6,774 nt of DNA from Tannerellaceae bacterium (GTDB lineage Bacteria > Bacteroidota > Bacteroidia > Bacteroidales > Tannerellaceae): the NCBI GenBank assembly GCA_031267775.1, contig JAIRYL010000213.1:1-6774 (forward strand), written 5' to 3'. Within the stretch, counting starts at the first letter, position 1. Each line of letters starts with the position of its first letter. Positions 1-5,754 of the stretch are shown one piece after another. A model generated the notes under the pieces. The model saw only the letters and a list, made by a program, of their open reading frames with translations. It was not told the DNA's origin and searched no databases. The position numbers and the translations under genes are program-made.

Positions 1-65
1 TCACTCTGAAAATGTCGGTTGAATTTTATTGAGTTCACACCTACAAACTGTTCTCTTGTTTTCAT
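1..65 (-). CDS. Transposase N-terminus, IS1595/ISXO2-like (partial, runs off window)
   Basis: The frame starts with ATG at 65-63 and stays open for 21 codons plus two bases to the window edge. It reads MKTREQFVGVNSIKFNRHFQS. The pattern MKTxEQFxGxNxIKF, followed by a short FxxxFQS stretch, resembles the start of IS1595-family transposases as I remember them. In those proteins this region precedes a zinc ribbon and a DDE-type catalytic domain; neither is in the window, so activity cannot be judged. The start is chosen because no other in-frame ATG lies between the element edge and this codon. There is no Shine-Dalgarno sequence, and the start codon lies only five bases beyond a -7-like box. 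Confidence 0.6.
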   Translation of the reverse strand, partial: MKTREQFVGVNSIKFNRHFQS

Positions 66-81
66 GCTACAAAGGTAGCAT
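63..81 (-). promoter_or_regulatory. Transposase promoter -7 box inside a hairpin that overlaps the start codon
   Basis: On the minus strand the sequence ATGCTAC-CTTT-GTAGCAT is a perfect inverted repeat with 7-base arms and a 4-base loop (64-81). It contains TACCTTTG (77-70), which fits the Bacteroides -7 consensus TAnnTTTG exactly. The right arm runs into the ATG of the transposase. No good -33 TTG/TTTG is present at the usual spacing; only a weak CTG at 97-95 can be seen. If the -7 box is used, transcription would begin at or next to the start codon and give a leaderless or nearly leaderless message. Confidence 0.4.
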
Positions 82-101
82 CTTATATTTTTTACAGCGA
101 C

Positions 102-1160
102 CTAAACGCTTAATCCTAATTGATTATTCTTTTGCAGCTCGTCTATCTTCCGGGCTTCGCTTCCACCCTGTCCTGTTTGCGACTTAATTACATTCAGATT
201 ATCAAATAACGGTTGCATATAAGGAGCAACCTTTTGCTTTTCGTCGCCCGGAAGAAAACCTACGTCTTTATTTGCCAAAGCTACAATTGGCCGCGCCAGC
301 AATATCTGCTTGTATCGATTCGCCTGTTTTAAAGCGGCAGCCAGCGCCAGCAACGTTTTTCCTGTTCCCGCCTTTCCGGTAAGCCCCACCAATTTTATAT
401 CAGGATCATTCAATACTTCAAAAGCAAAACCCTGCTCGGCATTACGGGGCTGGATACCATAGTTTGTCTCTTTTTCTACTTTCCTTACTTTTCCCGTAAA
501 AGGATTATACCTCGCCAATATAGAGTTGCGCGCGCTTTTTAATATAAAGCATTCGTTTGGCTGAACAACCGTCTTTATATTCAATACATCCGGGTCCAAA
601 CCTTCCGGCGTAGCATACAGTTTATCTATACTGTCCGGGTTTATATCGTTATATGTTTCCTGTGCGCGTTCAAAGGCGTCTACATTTGCCACCTTGTCTG
701 TAATATAGTCTTCCACCTCAATCCCCAGAGATCGGGCTTTCATACGAAGGTTTATATCTTTGGTTACAAGGATTGTTTTCATTCCGGGATGCGCCTGGCA
801 TACGGTCCATGCACATGAAAGGATTCGATGATCAGGTATAAATTCCGGAAATGACCGGGCTATTTTTTCCTGAAATTTATCGCCGGCTACCACAAAGAGC
901 GTACCCATTCCCATCCCAAGAGACGCGCCTTTTACAAAAAGGTCTTTATCGGTAATAGCGTCCAGTTCGCGTACAAATTCGCGGGCATTATAATTAATCT
1001 GTTCGCTGCCCTTTTTAAATTTATCCAATTCTTCCAGCACTACGATGGGGAGATAGATATCATTCTCCTGAAAGTTCCCAATGCATTTATAATCATGCAG
1101 GATAACATTCGTGTCTAACACAAAATTCTTTTTTCCGCCTTGTTTTTTCTTTGCTTCCAT
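102..1160 (-). CDS. phoH: PIN-PhoH family ATPase, 3' end cut off by an insertion sequence (probable pseudogene)
   Basis: This is a two-domain PhoH protein of the YlaK/PhoH2 type: a PIN ribonuclease-like domain followed by a PhoH P-loop ATPase. The family is linked to RNA unwinding and cleavage and is cytoplasmic. The PIN domain spans about residues 12-155, with candidate acidic metal ligands D16 (in FVLDTNVILHD), E43/E44, D110 and D135 (in TKDINLRMKA). The PhoH domain begins near residue 233 (NYGIQPRN) and has Walker A GKAGTGKT at 262-269, followed by LLARP (287-291) and GFLPGDEKQKVAPY. Relatives are about 440 residues long; this one ends at 352. The last native residue is about L348 and the final GLSV is encoded by the insertion sequence. 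The missing part would carry the Walker B (DEAQN-type) motif and the rest of the ATPase core, so ATP hydrolysis is probably lost, although the PIN domain is intact. It has its own candidate promoter and appears independent of the SusCD operon upstream. Confidence 0.92.
   Translation of the reverse strand: MEAKKKQGGKKNFVLDTNVILHDYKCIGNFQENDIYLPIVVLEELDKFKKGSEQINYNAREFVRELDAITDKDLFVKGASLGMGMGTLFVVAGDKFQEKIARSFPEFIPDHRILSCAWTVCQAHPGMKTILVTKDINLRMKARSLGIEVEDYITDKVANVDAFERAQETYNDINPDSIDKLYATPEGLDPDVLNIKTVVQPNECFILKSARNSILARYNPFTGKVRKVEKETNYGIQPRNAEQGFAFEVLNDPDIKLVGLTGKAGTGKTLLALAAALKQANRYKQILLARPIVALANKDVGFLPGDEKQKVAPYMQPLFDNLNVIKSQTGQGGSEARKIDELQKNNQLGLSV
117..124. repeat. Candidate left copy of the IS target-site duplication
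   Basis: IS1595-family elements typically duplicate 8 bases of target. The 8 chromosomal bases touching the inferred element edge are taattgat on the plus strand (ATCAATTA in the phoH reading direction). The second copy would lie beyond the other end of the element, outside the window, so this is a prediction and not an observed repeat. Confidence 0.35.
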
Positions 1161-1187
1161 GGTCGTTTTGTTTATTGTATTTTCCAG

Positions 1188-1204
1188 TACTGTCTTAAAC
1201 AGTA
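1188..1204. repeat. Short inverted repeat in the phoH leader
   Basis: The sequence tactgt-cttaa-acagta is a perfect 6-base inverted repeat with a 5-base spacer, just downstream of the candidate phoH -7 box. It could be an operator half-site pair or a small 5' UTR hairpin. It is short enough to occur by chance in AT-rich DNA. Confidence 0.25.
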
Positions 1205-1206
1205 TC

Positions 1207-1236
1207 TAAATATAGAAACAAAACTTTATAATTCAA
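1207..1236 (-). promoter_or_regulatory. Candidate Bacteroides-type promoter for phoH
   Basis: In the 110-base gap before phoH the minus strand has TTG (1236-1234), a 19-base spacer, and TATATTTA (1214-1207). These fit the Bacteroidota primary-sigma pattern of -33 TTG/TTTG and -7 TAnnTTTG, except that the last base of the -7 box is A instead of G. The predicted start would lie about 40 bases upstream of the phoH ATG. Nothing else of note was seen in this gap, and no clear intrinsic terminator follows the upstream gene. Confidence 0.4.
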
Positions 1237-1270
1237 CAGGGAGGTTCATTTTTATTTTCCAAATCGCGCA

Positions 1271-2728
1271 TCAGGGTAGCGGCCGGGAAGCCGCATCGCG
1301 TACGGCACGCCCTACGGCCTCCAGATTAGCCAGCGTCATTTCGGAATATTTCCGCGAAAGGATAACCCCTTGCGCTCCGGCTTTTAACGCTGCCAGCGTA
1401 GCTTCGTAAGCATCTTCGGGCGACTGTACACGGCTGTTTCTTCCCGTCGGAATATTTATATCGATTCCGGGCAAGACGTCGCACCGCTGTCCCTGCACTC
1501 CTTCCAAAGCCCTCCGGGTTTCACGATACACATAATCCGGCGAAAGACCGGCGGCCGCCAATTCGTTAATCGAAGCCTCCTTTTCTGCGTAGCCCAACAA
1601 ATAATTGTTGAAACGCATCAATTCTTCATGCGGCACATCGCGGAAAATAATCGACCCGGCGTTTCGTACAAAACCGGCGTAACGTTCGCCTCCACAGTTA
1701 TTGTATACGACAACTTTCAGAAAATCAGCAATCTTTGCCATGTCGGCATACCCGCGTGTCGCTCTGTAAAACGGATTGAAGGAATTGACATGCTCTATAT
1801 GAAAACCTACCTGCTGGTTTTTCTTTACGCCTTTGACAGCTTCATATACATCGGCCAATATCCGGCTTTTACCCAAGTCAAAAAGCCGGTTCAAAGCATA
1901 TACTTCGGGATAAGCAAACATCAGTCGTTCGAAGGCAACGTAATAACCATCCGCCGGCCGGTTATTGCCGAGCGAATCCTGTACAAAAGCGTCGAGCTTG
2001 CGATAACCTTCTTTTGCCCGTTCAAAATCAATCCCGTTCGCTTCGGCAGCCTTTTGATGATGCTCGCAGAAACACGTTACCTGCGACGACTGTATACTTT
2101 GATTGTGGCTGGCTCCCAACGCATTCAGGAAAGGCCCGCCCCGTTCATTGAAAAGCAAAACGCCGTCAATATCATACGACGTACAGAGATCCACGCATAC
2201 CGCTTTCCAAAATTCACGCACATCCGGGGCATAAAAACACATGGCTCCCCCTTTCCGGCCGTCCAGGTTCTCTTCATAAAATTCCCTGAAGTCAGTAACG
2301 TCTTCCGGATAATTGAAACCATCCTGCACGGAAGCATATACTTTCATGCGTCGTCTGCGCGCTGCCGGGATAACCTCTTTCAGTATATCGACATTTCCAA
2401 AATCGGGCGCTTTTAACCGTTCGCCCTTTATCCGGGTATTTTTATAAAATTCGGCGTGCGGCGTTGCATAGTTCCCGCCATGATAGCGATCGGTATCGGG
2501 TTTCCGTATCCCGTGATCGGGGAAATTTCTTCCCGGCCGCCCATGTATACCGCGGTCGTATGTAAAGGTCGAAACATAAAGCGTATTAACGGCGCCCTTT
2601 TCCTGCAGAATATCCAATACCTGTTCCACACCTTCATCCATGAAAGATTCAGCGCCTATTTGTATACCAATAACTTTCTGCGCTTTTATTTTTTCTACTG
2701 TTTTCCGTTCTTGATTCATCATTTTCAT
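1271..2728 (-). CDS. Uncharacterised TIM-barrel, glycoside-hydrolase-like protein without signal sequence (paralog 2)
   Basis: I do not recognise a named family with certainty. The 485-residue protein reads as a (beta/alpha)8 barrel: hydrophobic strands end in polar residues, including NTLYVSTFTYDRG (48-60), MKVYASVQD (128-136), DGVLLFNERGGPF (188-200), VGFHIEHVNSFNP (307-319), ADFLKVVVYNNCGGERYA (334-351), LPGIDINIP (419-427) and GVILSRKYSEM (454-464). E195 and E312, at the ends of two such strands, are candidate catalytic carboxylates. CFCEHH (219-224) is a possible metal-binding or structural motif. The protein aligns from end to end with the gene just upstream, with very few gaps and roughly half the positions identical by eye. 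Unlike that gene it begins MKMMNQERK with no hydrophobic segment, so it is predicted to be cytoplasmic. It starts 20 bases after the upstream stop and is probably the last gene of the SusCD operon. M3 or M4 could also serve as the start. A hydrolase or lyase acting on imported sugar is an inference. Confidence 0.75.
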   Translation of the reverse strand: MKMMNQERKTVEKIKAQKVIGIQIGAESFMDEGVEQVLDILQEKGAVNTLYVSTFTYDRGIHGRPGRNFPDHGIRKPDTDRYHGGNYATPHAEFYKNTRIKGERLKAPDFGNVDILKEVIPAARRRRMKVYASVQDGFNYPEDVTDFREFYEENLDGRKGGAMCFYAPDVREFWKAVCVDLCTSYDIDGVLLFNERGGPFLNALGASHNQSIQSSQVTCFCEHHQKAAEANGIDFERAKEGYRKLDAFVQDSLGNNRPADGYYVAFERLMFAYPEVYALNRLFDLGKSRILADVYEAVKGVKKNQQVGFHIEHVNSFNPFYRATRGYADMAKIADFLKVVVYNNCGGERYAGFVRNAGSIIFRDVPHEELMRFNNYLLGYAEKEASINELAAAGLSPDYVYRETRRALEGVQGQRCDVLPGIDINIPTGRNSRVQSPEDAYEATLAALKAGAQGVILSRKYSEMTLANLEAVGRAVRDAASRPLP

Positions 2729-2748
2729 TCATTTTAAGCGTTATACAA

Positions 2749-4278
2749 TCACAGCCTGTTTCCTTCGCGAATGGCTCGCCCGGCGCCTCTCAGGTTGGCT
2801 AAGTACATTTCCGAATACTTGCGCGAGAGAATCACCCCGTCTGCTCCGCCTCTGTAAGCTGCCAATGTAGCCTCGTATGTATCCTGCTCCGAAGCTTTCC
2901 GGCTGTTACTTCCGGCAGGAATATTCACATCGATTCCCGGCAAGATAAGGCATTTTCCGTTTGCGCCCTTAACAGCCCGTTTTGTTTCACGGAAGACCGT
3001 ATCAGCCGAAAGGCCGGCCATCGGCAGTTGATCTAACGAAGCCTCCTTTTCGCTATAATCGAGCAGACGATTGTTAACCCGCATCAACAACTCCAAAGGT
3101 ACGTCACGAAATACGGTAGAGCCGATGTTCCGGATAAAACTGGCATAGCGTTCGCCTGCGCAGTTATTGTAGGATACTACTTTCAAAAAATCGGCCATCC
3201 CGGCCAGCTCTTCATAGCTTCGCGTAGCGCGAAAGAGCGGATTGAAAGAATTAACATGCTCTATGTGAAACCCAACTTTCAGCTTTTTGTTAATGGACTT
3301 AACGGTGGTATATACGTTTTTCAAAATTTGATGCTTGCCGAAATCAAAGAGTTCATCGTATGCGGTTATCTCGGGATAATCGAGCAGCAAACGCTGAAAC
3401 GCTACATAATATCCATCGCCGGGGCGAATATCCCGAAACGATTGCTGAACGAACGTATCCAATTTTCGATAGCCTTCTTTTACCCGTTCAAAATCAAGTC
3501 CATGCTCAATAGAGGCTTTCTTATGATGATCGCAAAAGCAGGTGGCGCGCGACGAATCTATACTTTGAAAATGGCTGGCTCCCAAGGCCGAAAGGAAAGG
3601 CCCGTTTCGCTCGTTAAAGAACAAGACGCCATCAACAGGATATGACGAACAAAGATCGGCAACCAATGCAGTCCAAAACTCTTTCACATCCGGATGGAAA
3701 AGACAAAGCGTATTGGCTCTTCGTCCGTATAAATCAAGTTCCCTCAATCCGGTAATACCGGGAACATCCTGTCGCCATTGATCTTCTACAGAGGCAAAAA
3801 CCTGCATCCCTCTTTTCCTGGCTTCCGGAAGAAGGGCGGCAAGAACATCAAAGCCTCCATGTTCCGTAGCTCTTGTTTCTTTCAAGACCGTGCGGGTATA
3901 GAACGCTGGATTCGCGATGGCATAATTACCTCCATGAAACGTTTTTTCGTCCGATTCCTGCGAACCATGGTCGGGCATAGGCTGTCCCGGTATCTGCCGG
4001 CCGGCTAACCCTCTGCCATACGTAAAAACCGTAACAAAGAGCGTATTGATATGTACCTGTTCCTGCAAATAATCCAGAACTTTATTTACCTCTTCGTCTA
4101 CAAACGAAACAGCGCCAATCTGAATACCGTTCATTTTTCGCGAAGCCGTACCATTTGTTTTTTCACTCATAACGGCATAGCCCGACAATGGCTCTATTGC
4201 CAGTAAGGCAGTCAGCGCAGCGCTGTTTTTCAGGAAATCGCGTCGCGAACTTCCATTTTGTACTTGTTTCTCTGTCAT
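2749..4278 (-). CDS. Uncharacterised TIM-barrel, glycoside-hydrolase-like protein with Tat signal (paralog 1)
   Basis: The 509-residue protein begins with a twin-arginine signal: SRRDFLK at 11-17, then a hydrophobic stretch of about NSAALTALLAI, with possible cleavage after A35 (GYA). Folding before export and a periplasmic location are therefore likely. The mature part starts near G51 (GIQIGAVSF) and shows a TIM-barrel-like series of strands: NTLFVTVFTYGRG (78-90), MQVFASVED (158-166), DGVLFFNERNGPF (216-228), VGFHIEHVNSFNP (335-347), ADFLKVVSYNNCAGERYA (362-379), LPGIDVNIP (446-454) and GVILSRKYSEM (481-491). Candidate catalytic acids are E223 and E340. CFCDHH (247-252) recalls the CxCxxC motif seen in some GH42-like and related hypothetical glycosidases, with His in place of the third Cys. 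It lies 19 bases after susD and 20 bases before its paralog. The SusCD context supports carbohydrate processing, but the reaction is unknown; an isomerase, lyase or non-catalytic binding role remains possible. Confidence 0.8.
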   Translation of the reverse strand: MTEKQVQNGSSRRDFLKNSAALTALLAIEPLSGYAVMSEKTNGTASRKMNGIQIGAVSFVDEEVNKVLDYLQEQVHINTLFVTVFTYGRGLAGRQIPGQPMPDHGSQESDEKTFHGGNYAIANPAFYTRTVLKETRATEHGGFDVLAALLPEARKRGMQVFASVEDQWRQDVPGITGLRELDLYGRRANTLCLFHPDVKEFWTALVADLCSSYPVDGVLFFNERNGPFLSALGASHFQSIDSSRATCFCDHHKKASIEHGLDFERVKEGYRKLDTFVQQSFRDIRPGDGYYVAFQRLLLDYPEITAYDELFDFGKHQILKNVYTTVKSINKKLKVGFHIEHVNSFNPLFRATRSYEELAGMADFLKVVSYNNCAGERYASFIRNIGSTVFRDVPLELLMRVNNRLLDYSEKEASLDQLPMAGLSADTVFRETKRAVKGANGKCLILPGIDVNIPAGSNSRKASEQDTYEATLAAYRGGADGVILSRKYSEMYLANLRGAGRAIREGNRL

Positions 4279-4297
4279 ATTTCGTTTATATAAATTA

Positions 4298-5731
4298 TTA
4301 ATCCCATCCCGGATTTTGCGGGAAAATGGCCGGATTGTTCATCACCTGTATCTGAGCAAGAGGGATTGGAAAGAGAACCATGTGAGGCTGCATCCCCAAC
4401 GGCCCGCATGCTTGCAAGATGCGTCCGGTTCTGAACAGGTCCCATATCCGGTGGCCTTCAAACGATAATTCCCTTCGCCGTTCATCGTATATTTCCTCGC
4501 GTAAATTATCTTTCGATATATCCTCAGGGTAAGAATTTACGCCGGCTCGTTTTCTAACCCTGTTTACATACGTCAGCGCTTCCGCCGTTTTGTCGTTTTC
4601 ATTCAGCGCTTCCGCCAGCATAAGAAGCACATCGGCGTAACGGATTACTTTCCAGTTACAGGGACTGTCTCCGCTGCGCGGAATAGAAGTAAGGTATTTT
4701 TTTGTATATGTTTTAGCCCCCTGACCGCTGGGATTAATCAGATGATAAACGCCCTCCGCATCCGTCCAGCCCTTCGCAACGGTAACATCCTTTCGCAGAT
4801 CAGTATCTTCAAAAATATCAAACAGCTCGTCGGAAGGGTTATAGCTGTTTCCTGCCGCGCCGGGAATGCCGTATAACTGAGCAATTTCGGCCTGTTGAGG
4901 CAGGAAATCGTTTGTAAAACCAGCCCCTAATTGAATATCCGATTCGTATTCTATATCAAAAATATATTCGCTGTGATGTTCATCTTTCGAATAGTTCCAC
5001 AAATCATTGAAATCGTCCAAAAGATTATAACCCATCGTGGTCACTTCCTTTAATACGGCTTCTGCTTCGGGAAAATTTTTATGCGTCAGATATACGCTTC
5101 CCAATATAGATTTGGCCGCCCCTTTCGTGGCGCGTCCTACATCGCGTCCCGTATACGACGAAGGCAAAACTTCGCCGGCGTCTTTCAGGTCGGAAATGAT
5201 TTGTTCGTAAACCGTATTTACGGGATCGCGTCCCATCCGAAGGGCTTCTTCGTCAAGGATTACCTTAGTTATCAAAGGAACATCCCCAAAGGCTCTTACC
5301 AGATGAAAATGAGCCATTCCCCGCATGAATTTGGCCTCGCCGATATATGCCTGCTTTTGAGGTACAACGGCTTCATCTATGTTTTCAATCGCTTCTATTA
5401 TGTAATTTGCACGATAGATGAGCGTATAATAACCATTCCATCTGCTTGAAAAGATACCCTCGTTATTCAGGTAAGTATATTCGTCTAAATTACGCCGCAC
5501 ATCAAGCGTAGCCCATTGATGACGAGCGTCGTCGCTTGCCAGATCCCATTGCCAGAAAGCGCCGTATTGAGACCTTAGCTGGTTGTAACATCCAACCAGG
5601 GCGTCTTGAAAGTCTTTATCCGTTTTATAAACATTTGCCACCGTAGCGGTAGACGGAGGCGTCAGATCGATAAAATTACCGGAACATCCGGCGAATAGAG
5701 CCATGCCGATACTTATTACTATATATTTCAT
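4298..5731 (-). CDS. susD: SusD/RagB family outer-membrane glycan-binding lipoprotein
   Basis: This is a complete SusD-like protein of 477 residues, a normal length for the family. SusD proteins sit on the outer surface of the outer membrane, capture the ligand and form the lid of the partner SusC barrel. The N-terminus is a short lipoprotein signal, with ALFAGC placing the acylated cysteine at C16, followed by SGNFIDLTPPS, a usual SusD opening. Family marks include the helical TPR-like region with EAKFMRGMAHFHLVRAFGD (132-150) leading into GDVPL (149-153), RYADVLLMLAEALNE (364-378), ERRRELSFEGHRIWDLFR (417-434) and the terminal NPGW (473-476). The cysteine is not followed by the acidic run usual in Bacteroidota surface-export signals, as is common for SusD proteins. 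It begins 23 bases after the susC stop, with no Shine-Dalgarno sequence, and is co-transcribed with it. The ligand cannot be deduced from sequence alone. Confidence 0.95.
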   Translation of the reverse strand: MKYIVISIGMALFAGCSGNFIDLTPPSTATVANVYKTDKDFQDALVGCYNQLRSQYGAFWQWDLASDDARHQWATLDVRRNLDEYTYLNNEGIFSSRWNGYYTLIYRANYIIEAIENIDEAVVPQKQAYIGEAKFMRGMAHFHLVRAFGDVPLITKVILDEEALRMGRDPVNTVYEQIISDLKDAGEVLPSSYTGRDVGRATKGAAKSILGSVYLTHKNFPEAEAVLKEVTTMGYNLLDDFNDLWNYSKDEHHSEYIFDIEYESDIQLGAGFTNDFLPQQAEIAQLYGIPGAAGNSYNPSDELFDIFEDTDLRKDVTVAKGWTDAEGVYHLINPSGQGAKTYTKKYLTSIPRSGDSPCNWKVIRYADVLLMLAEALNENDKTAEALTYVNRVRKRAGVNSYPEDISKDNLREEIYDERRRELSFEGHRIWDLFRTGRILQACGPLGMQPHMVLFPIPLAQIQVMNNPAIFPQNPGWD

Positions 5732-5754
5732 TTGAATATGGTTTTGAAGGTTAT

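Larger units (their letters stand above)
1..116 (-). mobile_element. Left end of an insertion sequence, probably IS1595 family (partial)
   Basis: The PhoH reading frame matches its family up to the codons for NNQL and then loses all resemblance, exactly where a terminal-repeat-like sequence GGATTAAGCGTTTAGG begins (minus strand, from 116). Fifty-one bases inside this edge a transposase-like frame starts and runs off the window. I therefore place the element boundary between 116 and 117. The element is inserted in the same orientation as phoH. The IS1595 assignment rests on the transposase N-terminus and on the arrangement of a short leader followed by a single frame; it is recognition from memory, not a database match. 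The other end, the second inverted repeat and the element length are not visible. Confidence 0.7.

Noticed and set aside
1237..1270. Possible terminator after the last operon gene
   Set aside because: No stable GC-rich hairpin followed by a T run can be found on the minus strand in this short stretch.
1628..2416. 262-residue open frame on the plus strand, antisense to the second paralog
   Set aside because: It lies entirely opposite a well-supported gene, has no recognisable domain, and its composition (rich in Ile, Phe, Arg and Tyr) is that of a mirrored coding strand.
3256..3645. 129-residue plus-strand frame that resembles part of the 1628-2416 frame
   Set aside because: The similarity between the two antisense frames is a by-product of the homology of the two sense genes, not evidence that either is expressed.
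5081..5449. 122-residue plus-strand frame inside susD
   Set aside because: It is a shadow of the SusD frame with no family resemblance and no promoter-like sequence in front.
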